Shown here piece after piece: positions 18,065-27,087 of a stretch of DNA of 64,000 nucleotides. Where the stretch lies: the NCBI RefSeq assembly GCF_029392895.1, contig NZ_CP114200.1:5896501-5960500 (forward strand), in the 5' to 3' direction. The notes below the pieces were generated by a model. That model worked only from the letters and a program-made list of their open reading frames with translations, did not search any database and was not told where the DNA came from. The DNA is from Streptomyces sp. 71268. Its GTDB lineage: Bacteria > Actinomycetota > Actinomycetes > Streptomycetales > Streptomycetaceae. A program made the position numbers and the translations under genes. Position 1 is the stretch's first letter, and each line of letters begins with the position of its first letter.

Positions 18065-19960
18065 TCAGGCCGATCCTGCCCCTTCCGGCGGCAGCGGGAA
18101 CGGCACCACCGCCACCGTTACGTTGTCGTGGCCCCCGCCCTCCAGCGCGTAACCGACCAACTTCCGGGCGCTGTCCATCGGTCGGGCCCGGGCGTCCGGC
18201 GGCACGGCCGCCGCCATCTCGGGCGCGGACTCGGCGTAGTTCCACAGCCCGTCCGTGCAGACCACCACCACGCCCGGCCGGTCGGGCTTGAACGCGGCGG
18301 TGTGCGGCTCGATCTCGTACGCGTCCGCCCCCAGCCAGCCCGTGATGGCGTGCGCCCGCTCGTCCGCGTACGCCTCCTGCTCCGACAACAGGCCGGCCGC
18401 GACCATCTGCGCGGCCCACGAGTCGTCCTCGGTGAGCCGGGCGGCGGGCGTGGCGCGGTCGTCGGGGACCCAGTACGCGCGGCTGTCGCCGATCCAGCCG
18501 ACGGTCAGGATGCCCGAGGCGACGACGGCGCTGACGATCGTGCAGGCCGGCGCGTTCTCGTGGCGGTGCGGGTCGCGGTGGGCCGGGCGGGCCTCCTGGG
18601 CCAGCGCGTTGACCGCCTCGGCCGCGGCGATGATCGCCTCGTGCATGGCCTGTTGCGGGTGCGTGCCCCGGGGCAGCGCGGTCTGCAGCCGCTCGCCGGC
18701 CACCCGGGCCGCGGCGGCCGACGCATCGTCGGGGCGGGTGGCGGAGGAGACGCCGTCGCAGACGACGGCGACCACGGCGGGCGAACCGTCCGGCAACTCC
18801 GCCTCCGAGAGGGCGAAGGCGTCCTCGTTGCGGTGGTGTCGCAGCCCGCGGTCGCTGGCCGCGGCGACGAACGCCAACTCCTCTTCCATGTGATCCCGTT
18901 CCCGAGGCTGCGCGTGTCCGCAGTTCTCGCAGTATCCGTCGTCGTCGATGGCGCCGGCCCGGCACTCGCCGCACCGGCGCGGCGCCGGTCGCGGCGCCCC
19001 GACCCCCGGCGCGCCCCCCGCGCCCGCCGAGGTGGCCCCCGCCGGCGCCGCCCCACCGGCGGGCGGTGCCGGGTGCGCTGGCTGTTCCGGTCCGGCCGGC
19101 GTGGCCTCGGGGGCCGGGGGCTGGCCGGCCGGCTCCCGGTCGGGACGGGGCCCGTGGTCGTCGGCCGGGCCGGCGCCGGCGCTGATCACCAGGGTGGGCT
19201 CGTCGATGCCGGCCAGCGGATCGAGGGTGGCCGACTCACGCGGGTCGGGCGGCGCCACCTCCGCGTCCACGGTCGCCCAGCTCCCGTACCCCGGGGCGGC
19301 GGACGTAGGCGCCACCGCCTGGCCCGGGGCGGGTTCGGCGCCGCCCGCGATGGGGCGCACCGTCGGGGTGAGCGCGGGGAAGGCGGGTCCGGGCGCCCCG
19401 TGTCCGCCCGCCGCCTCCGCGCCCGGCCCCGCCGGGACGGCCCGCGACGCCGACCATGGCGCGGCCCCGGCCGACTGTTGCGGGATCGGCGCGCCGGCCG
19501 TGGGGGCGCCCGCCGGGCCACGGGGCGCCGCGCCGGGTTGCGGTACGGAGCCGGGCTGGCCAGCGCCGCCCGCCGCGCGGGGAGCCGGTGGCACGGCGGT
19601 GTCGGCGTACGGGAAGTGGGCGGCGGCCCGCGCGTCCCACGCCGCGGGCACGGCGCCCGGAGCGCCCGCGACGGGCGTCGCCGGGCCGGCCTGTGGCGCG
19701 TACCCGGGGGCGAAGCCGAGCCCGGGCTCGGCGACGGCGCCGGCAGCGGCGCTCGCGTCAGCGCCGCGCGCGGGGCCGGCGGCGGGGCTCTGGCCCCGGC
19801 CGTCGCCCGCACCGGTCGGCGCTGGGTGAGCCCCGCGCGCGCCGGGCGCCGCCGTTCTCGCGGCGCTGACACTGGTGCCACACGCGCCGCAGAAGTTGTC
19901 CTCCGCGTCAAGCGGCTCCGCACAGCTCGGGCAGGTTGACAGCCGAGGCTTCTGCGACAT
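18065..19960 (-). CDS. PP2C-family Ser/Thr phosphatase with two zinc ribbons
   Basis: 631 residues. The N-terminal zinc ribbon has C10, C13, C24, C27. About 300 residues of Ala/Pro/Gly-rich linker follow, then a second ribbon (C330, C333, C344, C347) directly before the PP2C domain at about 360-620. The catalytic motifs are present: RNEDAF, VCDGV, IGDSRAYW, CTDGLWN and GGHDNVTV, whose Asp residues bind two Mn/Mg ions. It should dephosphorylate phospho-Ser/Thr and is the obvious counterpart of PknG, 3 bases upstream in the same operon. The linker makes it about 2.5 times the length of a minimal PP2C. Cytoplasmic. Confidence 0.94.
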   Translation of the reverse strand: MSQKPRLSTCPSCAEPLDAEDNFCGACGTSVSAARTAAPGARGAHPAPTGAGDGRGQSPAAGPARGADASAAAGAVAEPGLGFAPGYAPQAGPATPVAGAPGAVPAAWDARAAAHFPYADTAVPPAPRAAGGAGQPGSVPQPGAAPRGPAGAPTAGAPIPQQSAGAAPWSASRAVPAGPGAEAAGGHGAPGPAFPALTPTVRPIAGGAEPAPGQAVAPTSAAPGYGSWATVDAEVAPPDPRESATLDPLAGIDEPTLVISAGAGPADDHGPRPDREPAGQPPAPEATPAGPEQPAHPAPPAGGAAPAGATSAGAGGAPGVGAPRPAPRRCGECRAGAIDDDGYCENCGHAQPRERDHMEEELAFVAAASDRGLRHHRNEDAFALSEAELPDGSPAVVAVVCDGVSSATRPDDASAAAARVAGERLQTALPRGTHPQQAMHEAIIAAAEAVNALAQEARPAHRDPHRHENAPACTIVSAVVASGILTVGWIGDSRAYWVPDDRATPAARLTEDDSWAAQMVAAGLLSEQEAYADERAHAITGWLGADAYEIEPHTAAFKPDRPGVVVVCTDGLWNYAESAPEMAAAVPPDARARPMDSARKLVGYALEGGGHDNVTVAVVPFPLPPEGAGSA

Positions 19961-19963
19961 CGA

Positions 19964-22795
19964 TCACACCCACGTCCTGGGGCGGAGCCGGTTGGCCCGC
20001 TCCACCCATTCGATCCTTTCCTCGCCCCGCTGCGCGAGCCGGGCGAGTACCCGATACGAGCGTTCCAGACCGAAGCGCAGCCCGCGCTCGTCCAGGCGGC
20101 TGCCGAGCAGCACGGGTCGGGCTCCCGTCGCCGCTTCGGGTCCGGCGGCCTGCGGGATTCCGCTGCCGCTGGAGAGTACCCAGTCCAACGCGGCGCCGAG
20201 CACCTCGGTGTGCAGTCGCTCGCGCCTTACCGGGTCAAGTCCGAACTCCGCAAGGCGTTCCACCTGATCGGCCGCCGCCGTCAGTTCGGCGAGTCGCTCG
20301 GCGGGCGCGGCCCCGCCCACCGCCCACGCGCCCGGCCGCAACCGCGCCCGTACGGCCGCCACGCGGGCCGCCGTGTAGTGGATGGACGCCTCGGGCACGG
20401 ACTCCAGGGCCGCCACGGCGCCGGCCCGGTCGCCCGTCGTGAACCGCACCCGGGTCAGCCCGAACGCGGCACTCACGAAGCTCGGGTCGGTCGCCCACAC
20501 GAGGTGGTAGTAGGCGGCGGCGTTGTCGAGTTGGCCCAGGGCCTCGGCGCACACGCCGAGCGCCAGCTTGGGCACGGTCTCGCCGGGGAACGCGTCGTAG
20601 ACCGCGTCGAAGGAGACCGCGGCCGTCACCCGGTCACCGCTGGCCAGCGCGTGCAGCCCGCGGTACCAGATGACGCGCCAGTCGTCCGGGCGCACCGCCT
20701 CCAGCGCGTCGAGGAGCCGCCCGGCCGCCCGGTCGTCGCCGAGCGCCAACTCGGCCCGTACGCGACGCAGCCGCAGCTCCGTGGAGTCCGCGGGGGCGGC
20801 GGCCAGGGCGGCGCTCAGCTCGGCCGGCGCCGCGGCGAGCAGTCCGGCCAGGAAGCCCGCGTTGGGGTCGCCCGGATCGACGCGCGGCACCGGCAGCGCC
20901 AGCGCGGCGGCCCGTATGTCCAACGGCTGGACGACCCCCGCGACGGCCGCGGCCCCGGCGGCGACCGCGTTCGGCTCACCGACCACCGCCGACCCGCCCG
21001 CGCCGGACGCCGCGCCGCTCGCGAGCCCCGCCGCCGCGCCCGCCGTGCCCGGCGCGGCCGTCCCCGAAAGCGGTACCCGTTCGCGGGGGCGCGTGGGTTG
21101 ACTCGGCACGCCGGGCAGGCCGAGCGCGCCGCCTGGCGCCGGTGCGCTGCCGCCCGCCGGCGCGCCCGTGACGGCGCCCGGCCCACCCGCGACGGCCGGG
21201 CCGGCGACGGCCGGGTCCGGCCTCCCGAGGGGCGTGCGCGAGGCCGCCGCGGCCAGTTGCGCGCGCCGCCCGCGCCCGGCGCCGAGCCGCGCGCCGAGCG
21301 CGTCGGACTCCGCGCCGTCGGGGAACACCTGGGTGTCCACGACCCGCGTCTCCGCCCCGAACAGCGTGGACAGCGCCGGCCGTGGCCGGCCCGACTGGAG
21401 TGCGACGACCTCCCGCAGCACGCCCGTGAGCTGGTCGGCCATCTCCTGGGCGGAGGCGAACCGGCGCTCCGGGTCCGGGTCGGTGGCCCGCGTCAGGAGC
21501 CGGTAGAAGGACTCGTAGCGGCGGAAGACCTCGATGTGCCCGGGGTCGGGGAAGCTGTCCGCGAAGACCGTGGTGTAGCCCTGGAAGTCGAAGGTGAGCA
21601 CCGCCAGCGTGCGGGCCACCGTGTACAGGTCGGAGGCGACCGACGGGCCGCGCTCGGCGACCTCGGGCGCCTGGTAGCCGACGGTGCCGTAGATGGCACT
21701 GTCCTCGTCGCCCATCCGCCGCACCGCGCCCATGTCGATCAGCTTGAGCTGGTCCCCCTGCTGGATCGCGTTGTCGATCTTGAAGTCGCAGTACAGCAGG
21801 TTGCGGCTGTGCAGGTGCCCGAGCGCCTCCAGCGCCTCGATGCCGTACGCGCACGCCCGCTCCACCGGCAGCGGATCGCGCCGCCCGTCGGGCCCGCGCC
21901 GCTCGTTGGCCAGTTGCTTGAGCGACTTGCCGCCCACGTACTCCATGACGATGTAGCCGTCGAGGCTGCCGGTGCGCTGGTCGAGGTGCTCGACGAAGTT
22001 GTAGATCCGCACGATGTTGGCGTGCTCGATCTCGGCGAGGAACCGCCGCTCGGCCAGCGCCACCGCGAGCGCGTCCTCGTCGCCGGTGTCCAGGAGCCCC
22101 TTGAGCACCACCCAGCGGTCGGCCACCGCCCGGTCCACGGCCAGGTAGATCCAGCCCAGGCCGCCGTGCGCGAGGCAGCCCACCACCTCGTACTGCCCGT
22201 GCACCACGTCGCCTCGGCGCAACTTGGGCACGAAGGAGTACGGGTGGCCGCACTTGGTGCAGAAGCCCTCGGTACGGCCCGGCCGCGCGCCGCGCGCCCG
22301 CCCCACCGGGGCGCCGCACTCCGAGCGGCTGCAGAACCGCTTCCGCTCGGGCACCTCGGGGTTGGCCAGCACGGCCGTGTGCGGGTCGGGGCGCGGCACC
22401 CGCTCCACGCTCACCAGGCCCGCGCCCAACCGGCTGCGGCCCGACGAGGACGCCGGCCCCGAGGACCTCACCACCGAGACCGAGCGGCCCGAGGTGTGCC
22501 CCGCCGCCCGGGGCAGCCGGCCCGAGACCGAGCGGCGCGAGCCCGTGGAGCGCCCCGAGGCCGAGCGCGCGGAGTGCGTGGGCACGGAGGAGGAGCCGGT
22601 CGCGGAGCCCGCGCCGCCCGGGCGGCCCGAACCGGCCGCGCGCCCCTCGCCCGCCACACCCGTCGGCGGCGCGGTCAGCAACCCGCTGGGGGAGACCACC
22701 GGGGCCAGGCCGCACGTGTCGCAGTACAGCTCCCCGCCGCCCATGTCCTCGTAGGCGCCCGCGCAGTCCGGGCGCTGGCAGTCGTCGGCGCTCAC
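19964..22795 (-). CDS. pknG: PknG-type Ser/Thr protein kinase with TPR domain
   Basis: 943 residues. A first zinc knuckle (C6, C11, C25, C28) is followed by an S/G/R-rich linker to about 150, a second knuckle (C155, C160, C179, C182), the kinase domain at about 198-460 and a long tail with tetratricopeptide repeats (WRVIWYRGLHALASGD; QLDNAAAYYHLVWATDP). Kinase landmarks match PknG: VVLKGL (Lys232), NFVEH, IVMEYVGGKSL, the non-canonical catalytic loop YCDFKIDN (Asp337) and DMG (Asp354) in place of HRD and DFG. In mycobacteria and corynebacteria PknG phosphorylates GarA/OdhI to control 2-oxoglutarate flux. Start GTG 22795 overlaps the coiled-coil gene stop (GTGA). Soluble, cytoplasmic. Confidence 0.95.
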   Translation of the reverse strand: MSADDCQRPDCAGAYEDMGGGELYCDTCGLAPVVSPSGLLTAPPTGVAGEGRAAGSGRPGGAGSATGSSSVPTHSARSASGRSTGSRRSVSGRLPRAAGHTSGRSVSVVRSSGPASSSGRSRLGAGLVSVERVPRPDPHTAVLANPEVPERKRFCSRSECGAPVGRARGARPGRTEGFCTKCGHPYSFVPKLRRGDVVHGQYEVVGCLAHGGLGWIYLAVDRAVADRWVVLKGLLDTGDEDALAVALAERRFLAEIEHANIVRIYNFVEHLDQRTGSLDGYIVMEYVGGKSLKQLANERRGPDGRRDPLPVERACAYGIEALEALGHLHSRNLLYCDFKIDNAIQQGDQLKLIDMGAVRRMGDEDSAIYGTVGYQAPEVAERGPSVASDLYTVARTLAVLTFDFQGYTTVFADSFPDPGHIEVFRRYESFYRLLTRATDPDPERRFASAQEMADQLTGVLREVVALQSGRPRPALSTLFGAETRVVDTQVFPDGAESDALGARLGAGRGRRAQLAAAASRTPLGRPDPAVAGPAVAGGPGAVTGAPAGGSAPAPGGALGLPGVPSQPTRPRERVPLSGTAAPGTAGAAAGLASGAASGAGGSAVVGEPNAVAAGAAAVAGVVQPLDIRAAALALPVPRVDPGDPNAGFLAGLLAAAPAELSAALAAAPADSTELRLRRVRAELALGDDRAAGRLLDALEAVRPDDWRVIWYRGLHALASGDRVTAAVSFDAVYDAFPGETVPKLALGVCAEALGQLDNAAAYYHLVWATDPSFVSAAFGLTRVRFTTGDRAGAVAALESVPEASIHYTAARVAAVRARLRPGAWAVGGAAPAERLAELTAAADQVERLAEFGLDPVRRERLHTEVLGAALDWVLSSGSGIPQAAGPEAATGARPVLLGSRLDERGLRFGLERSYRVLARLAQRGEERIEWVERANRLRPRTWV

Positions 22796-24141
22796 CCGCG
22801 CCCCCCGGGACCCGCCCGCCCCGGCCCACCGACCTCCGACCCGGGGGCGTGCCCGGCCGGCGGATGGGGTGTCAGCGTGTCGGCCACCGCCTGCTGGTAG
22901 CGCAGCACGGCCTGCTCCGCGGCGCGCAGGTCACACGGCGCGCTCCACAGCAGCCGCCGGGCCGCGTCGTACCGCTCCACCAGCAGCGGGTCATCGGCCA
23001 TGCCGTGCCGGACGACCTTGGCCCGGTACGCGTCGAGCCTGCCGCGCAGCTCCGCGCGGACCGCCAGCGGCGCGGTCACGGCCGTCAACGACTCGCGGGC
23101 CCGCAGCAGTTCGTCATCGGCCCGCTGCTCCAGGCTCTCCAGGAGCGGCGAGAGCCGGTGCCACTGGGAGCGCCTGCGGTACTCGGCGGCCAGCGCCAAC
23201 TGCTCGTGCAGCGCCGTGGACGGCCCGCTGACGGCGGGCACGTCGGACGCGGCGATCTTCGCCAGCACCTCGCCGCGCGCCTGCCGGGCCTCGGTCAGCG
23301 TGCGGTCCGCGCGCGAGAGCAGGTCGCGCAGCAGCATCAGCCGCCGCTCCGCGTCCTGCCGCACGGTGAGCACCGCCTCGATCTCGCGCCGCACGTCCTC
23401 CAGGGCGCGCGCCGCCCGGTCGTAGCGCTCGGTGTCGGGCCGGCCGCCGCCGGGCGCCGAACTCGGCGAGGCGCCGGACCAGAAGGCCAGCGGGTCGCGG
23501 ATGACCTCCGCGCGCAGCGCGGTCAGCTCGGCGGTGATCTGCTCCAGGTCGTCCCCCGAGGGGTGCTCGCCCGGCCGTACGCCCACCGAGTGCGCCAGCG
23601 AACGCGTGCGCTGTAACTCGGCGGCCAGCATGTCGATCCGGGCGGGCAACGCCGACCAGACGGCGTCCGCGGTGACCACCACGTCCAGCGCCCGCGCGTA
23701 CCCGCTGTTCATGCGCTCCACCAGGGCGTCGAGCGTGAACCGCTCGCTGAGCCGGGGCGCGGGCGCCAGCGCGTCTCCGGGCACGGTGACGTGCTCGCCA
23801 CGCAGCAGTTCGGTCAACTCCACCAGCTCGGCCTGGCCCGGCCAGCGGCGCCGGGCGCGCACCTCGCGGGCCTTGGCGCAGGCCGCGGCGTACGCGTCGT
23901 AGTACGTCCACAGCTGGGAGATCGTCTGCTCGGCGGCGGCCCAGCGCGCCTTGGTGGTGCCGGCCAGGTCGGCGCCCTCCAGGAGCCTGCGTCCGGCGTG
24001 GTCCTGCAACGCCAGCAGCGACGTCTCGATCGCCTCGTGCTCGGCGCCGAGGCGCGCGAGCGCGCGGTCCACCTCCTCCCGGTCCATGACCGGGAGCTGG
24101 GGCATCCCCGACGAGCTGGGTGCGGGTCCCGAGGCCGCCAT
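22792..24141 (-). CDS. Coiled-coil protein of the PknG operon, unknown function
   Basis: 449 residues, no recognised catalytic domain. Predominantly helical with heptad-like Leu/Ala/Glu patterning (for example VDRALARLGAEHEAIETSL, ALEDVRREIEAVLTVRQDAE, LALAAEYRRRSQWHRLSPLL). No signal peptide or clear TM; a short Pro/Gly tail ends it. A strong Shine-Dalgarno (GGAGAGGTGATCG) precedes ATG 24141. Tight placement between glnH and pknG, with a 4-base overlap to pknG, suggests a scaffold linking the membrane sensor to the kinase, a role inferred only from context. Mycobacterial pknG-glnH-glnX, as I recall it, has no such gene. Confidence 0.8.
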   Translation of the reverse strand: MAASGPAPSSSGMPQLPVMDREEVDRALARLGAEHEAIETSLLALQDHAGRRLLEGADLAGTTKARWAAAEQTISQLWTYYDAYAAACAKAREVRARRRWPGQAELVELTELLRGEHVTVPGDALAPAPRLSERFTLDALVERMNSGYARALDVVVTADAVWSALPARIDMLAAELQRTRSLAHSVGVRPGEHPSGDDLEQITAELTALRAEVIRDPLAFWSGASPSSAPGGGRPDTERYDRAARALEDVRREIEAVLTVRQDAERRLMLLRDLLSRADRTLTEARQARGEVLAKIAASDVPAVSGPSTALHEQLALAAEYRRRSQWHRLSPLLESLEQRADDELLRARESLTAVTAPLAVRAELRGRLDAYRAKVVRHGMADDPLLVERYDAARRLLWSAPCDLRAAEQAVLRYQQAVADTLTPHPPAGHAPGSEVGGPGRAGPGGRG

Positions 24142-24165
24142 CGATCACCTCTCCTGTGCGTGCGG

Positions 24166-25212
24166 TCAGTCCTTGTAGACGGGCTTGGGTGGCGCCTTGA
24201 CACCCGGCAGGTCGTCCTGGAGCCATTCGCGGTACGCCCGCATCCAGGGGCTGTCCGCCCCGCCCCTGCGGTAATCCTCCAGCACCTTGTTCACCCGGCG
24301 CACCAGGTCGGTGTCGTCGCTGTGCATCGCCACACCGTACGGCTCCCGCGTGACCGGCTCGCCGACCAGCTTCACCGACGGGTCCTGCGCCGCCTGGCCG
24401 GCGGCGAGCGCGCTGTCCGTGAACACGGCGTCCACCTGGCCGAGTTGGAGCCGCACCAGGCAGTCGAGCTGGTTGGGCACGGTGACCTTGGTCGCGCCCA
24501 GCGACCGCGTGCCCCGCCGCTCGTCGTCGAGCCGCTGCTCGCCCGTCGAACCCTTGGCCGTACACACCCGCTTGCCGCGCAACGTCGGCCCGTAGGAGGT
24601 GATGGGCGAGTCGCGGGGCACCAGGAGCTGCTGTCCGGCCTGGAAGTACGCGGTGGAGAACGCGACCTTGTTCCTGCCCGTGACGCGGTCACAGTTGATC
24701 GTCATGGTCCGTACGACGATGTCCACCTTGCGCTCGCGCAGCGCCGGGACGCGCTGGTTGGTGGGGATGGTACGGAAGACCACCGCGTCGCGGTCACCGA
24801 ATATCTCCTCCGCGATGGCCCGCACCAGTTCGATGTCGAAGCCGGTCAGGTCGCCGGTGGCGGGGTCGCGGTACCCCCAGCGGTAGCTGTTCTGGTCCAC
24901 GCCGGCGATCAGCTTGCCGGAGGCGCGGGCCTTGATCCGGCGCACGGCGGGCCCGGAGTCGGGGGAGGGGCGCAGGCTGGCCTCCGGCCGCTCACAGCTC
25001 TCGTGCGCGGCGCCCTCCGCGTCCCGCGCCGGGGGCGCGGCCCGTCGCTCAGGGGCCGGTCGGCCCCGTTCGCCCGGGCCGTCGAGGGCGGCCGGCGCCA
25101 GCAGCGCGGCCAGCGCCGCCAGGGCGCAGCCCACCGCCGACAGCGCCACCGCGCGCCGCCGCCCCGGCGGGCGCGGGCCCGCCTCGTCCTCCCCGCGTGC
25201 CACCCTCGTCAT
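24166..25212 (-). CDS. glnH: GlnH-like glutamate/aspartate-binding protein of the PknG system
   Basis: 348 residues. An Arg-rich N-terminus and a hydrophobic segment (AVALSAVGCALAALAALLAPA, about 21-41) anchor or export it; the Cys there is a poor lipobox match. A disordered Pro/Ala stretch leads to a family 3 solute-binding domain from about 90: KLIAGVDQNSYRWGY, LTGFDIELVRAIAEE, VDIVVRTMTINCDR, YFQAGQQLLV. These match GlnH, which senses aspartate/glutamate outside the membrane and signals through GlnX to PknG. No amino-acid permease or ATPase genes are adjacent, which supports a sensing role over transport. Start ATG 25212; 13 bases after glnX. Confidence 0.92.
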   Translation of the reverse strand: MTRVARGEDEAGPRPPGRRRAVALSAVGCALAALAALLAPAALDGPGERGRPAPERRAAPPARDAEGAAHESCERPEASLRPSPDSGPAVRRIKARASGKLIAGVDQNSYRWGYRDPATGDLTGFDIELVRAIAEEIFGDRDAVVFRTIPTNQRVPALRERKVDIVVRTMTINCDRVTGRNKVAFSTAYFQAGQQLLVPRDSPITSYGPTLRGKRVCTAKGSTGEQRLDDERRGTRSLGATKVTVPNQLDCLVRLQLGQVDAVFTDSALAAGQAAQDPSVKLVGEPVTREPYGVAMHSDDTDLVRRVNKVLEDYRRGGADSPWMRAYREWLQDDLPGVKAPPKPVYKD

Positions 25213-25225
25213 CCTCGTGCCCCCT

Positions 25226-26698
25226 TCACCGGTACTCCGAGAGCCTGCGGCCCACGCCGAGCACCGTGCTCACGGCGCCGACCAGCGCCAGCGCCCCGGC
25301 GCCGACGGGCAACTCGGCCACCAGGTCGCGCCCGTCGTCCACGGCCCGCTCGAACTCCCGCCGCTCGTGCGCTGTCGCCCGCGTCAGCGCGGCGTCCACC
25401 TGCTCGAAGGACTCGCCGGTGCTGCCCCGCGCGCCGGTGGCCATCTCCAACGCCGCGTCGTACGCGCCCTCCTCGTTGGCCCGACTGACCCCCTCGTGTC
25501 GGTGCTGCCACTCCCGCGCGGCGCGGATCGCCTCGTCGACCGGCCCGCGCCCCGACGCGTCGTCGGCCAGCCGCTGGGCCCGGCCCAGCAGCCCGCCGGC
25601 CTCGGCGTCGGGGGAGTTCGCGGCCGGCGCCGTGCCGAGCAGCGCCCGCATCCGCTCGTCGTAGCCGACCTCGTAGGCGTCCTGGCCCTTGTACGGGGGC
25701 GACTCGCGCACCACCGCGCCCCGCGCCACCAGCACCAGGTTCTCGTTGCCCCGCGCCTGGAGCACGGCTATCCGCGCCTCGCCCAGCACCCGCAGCGACC
25801 GCGCGCCGTGCCGGTCGGACTCGCCGAGCCCGGAACGGACCACCGCGTGTCCGGCCGCCAGCCACACCAGCGCCGCCGCGGTCGCGGCCGTCGCCGCCAG
25901 CAGGCCCGGGTTGAAGACCCGGTTGGTCCGCCGGTAGGTCCGGTGCTGGGCCCACGCCAGGGCCGCCAGCGCCAGCACGCCCGCGCCGAACGCCACCCAG
26001 GGCCAGGCCCGCGCGTGTGCGTAGTCGGCCGTGAGCTGGTCGCTCTGCGTCCGGTACAGCTCGTCGGCCGCCGGGAGGAGTTGGGTGCTCATGAGTTCGT
26101 TCGCGTGCCGCAGGTAGGCGCCACCCAGCGGCAGGCCCTGCCGGTTGTTGGCGCGCGCGGACTCCACCAGGCCGGTGTAGCGGGGCAGGTCGCGCACCAG
26201 GCGGTCGATCCGCGCGCGGGCCGCGCCCGAACCCCCGCTGGAGGCGGCGGCCTTGACCAGCAGGCTGGAGGCGTGCGCGAGGTCCCGGTCGAAGTTCTCG
26301 CGCAGGGCGGGCGGCTCGGGCCCCTCGACCAGGAAGGCGCTGGCGGCGGTGGCGTCGGCGGCGGCCAGCGAGCGGTAGATCTCGGCCGCGTCGGAGCTCA
26401 GCGGCTGGCTGCGCCCGGTGACGGCGCGGGCCGCGTCCGTACGCGCGTCGACCTGCCAGGCGGCGAGCGCGCCGAAGAGCACCACGAGGCCGGCCAGCAC
26501 GGCGCCGATCGCCCGCAGTCGGCCCGGCTCGGTCACCGCCGCCGCGCGCAGGGTGTCCAGGCCCTCACGCCAGGCCGGGCGGCGGGCGGCGGGCTCGGCA
26601 GGCGGCGACGGCGCGGGCGGCGCCGCCCGGGTGGGGGAGGCGGCCGGGCGCTCGGGCGCGGCCGTTGGCGCGATACCGCCGGTCGGCGGGTGTGACAC
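25226..26698 (-). CDS. glnX: GlnX-like membrane sensor protein
   Basis: 490 residues. A Pro/Ala-rich cytoplasmic N-terminus (about 60 residues) precedes TM1 (IGAVLAGLVVLFGALAAW, about 79-96). A helical exterior domain follows with segments typical of four-helix sensor domains, then TM2 and TM3 (WVAFGAGVLALAALAWA; LLAATAATAAALVWLAAGH), a second exterior domain and a C-terminal TM (GAGALALVGAVSTVLGVG) ending RRLSEYR. This topology and the position before glnH and pknG match GlnX, which relays amino-acid binding by GlnH to PknG. Start GTG 26698 has a strong GGGGGAGGT 5 bases upstream. First gene of the block. Confidence 0.85.
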   Translation of the reverse strand: MSHPPTGGIAPTAAPERPAASPTRAAPPAPSPPAEPAARRPAWREGLDTLRAAAVTEPGRLRAIGAVLAGLVVLFGALAAWQVDARTDAARAVTGRSQPLSSDAAEIYRSLAAADATAASAFLVEGPEPPALRENFDRDLAHASSLLVKAAASSGGSGAARARIDRLVRDLPRYTGLVESARANNRQGLPLGGAYLRHANELMSTQLLPAADELYRTQSDQLTADYAHARAWPWVAFGAGVLALAALAWAQHRTYRRTNRVFNPGLLAATAATAAALVWLAAGHAVVRSGLGESDRHGARSLRVLGEARIAVLQARGNENLVLVARGAVVRESPPYKGQDAYEVGYDERMRALLGTAPAANSPDAEAGGLLGRAQRLADDASGRGPVDEAIRAAREWQHRHEGVSRANEEGAYDAALEMATGARGSTGESFEQVDAALTRATAHERREFERAVDDGRDLVAELPVGAGALALVGAVSTVLGVGRRLSEYR

Positions 26699-27087
26699 GA
26701 GACCTCCCCCTGGTTCGCTGGTGGCGGACCTGAGCCCGGTGGAACGGGACGGTTGGCACCTGTCGGAAGCAGTATGGCGGCAGGCACCGACAACCACACC
26801 GGACTCGGGCGGATCGTGCGCCGGGCCCCGGACTGGCCGCCGCCGGCCTGCCGTTCCCCCGCGCTCCCGCCACCCAACACGCGCGCCGGGGACGTTCGGT
26901 TCCCCCCTTGGGCCCGGCCGCCGGGTCCGCCCCGGGCGGCTCCCGGGGAGGGGCTGGTCGCGGCGCCGGCACCGCGACATGGCACCCTGGGCGGCTCATG
27001 CCGCGACACCCGGACCACGGCATGGTGAACGGCACCCCCGCGGGGCCGGAACGCGAGAGAGCGAGAGAAAAGCCGAAAGGAACGCGT
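26699..27087. other. Divergent promoter region of glnX operon and the 27088 gene
   Basis: 389 bases with no supported gene. It should contain the promoter of the seven-gene signalling block (minus strand) and of the small membrane-protein gene (plus strand). A less GC-rich patch at about 26745-26805 is the best promoter position, but I could not fit convincing -35/-10 pairs on either strand. No strong palindrome seen. Confidence 0.4.

Noticed and set aside
24166..25212. Component of a glutamate importer
   Set aside because: No permease or ATPase genes nearby and the pknG/glnX context fits a sensing role; a transport role cannot be fully excluded.
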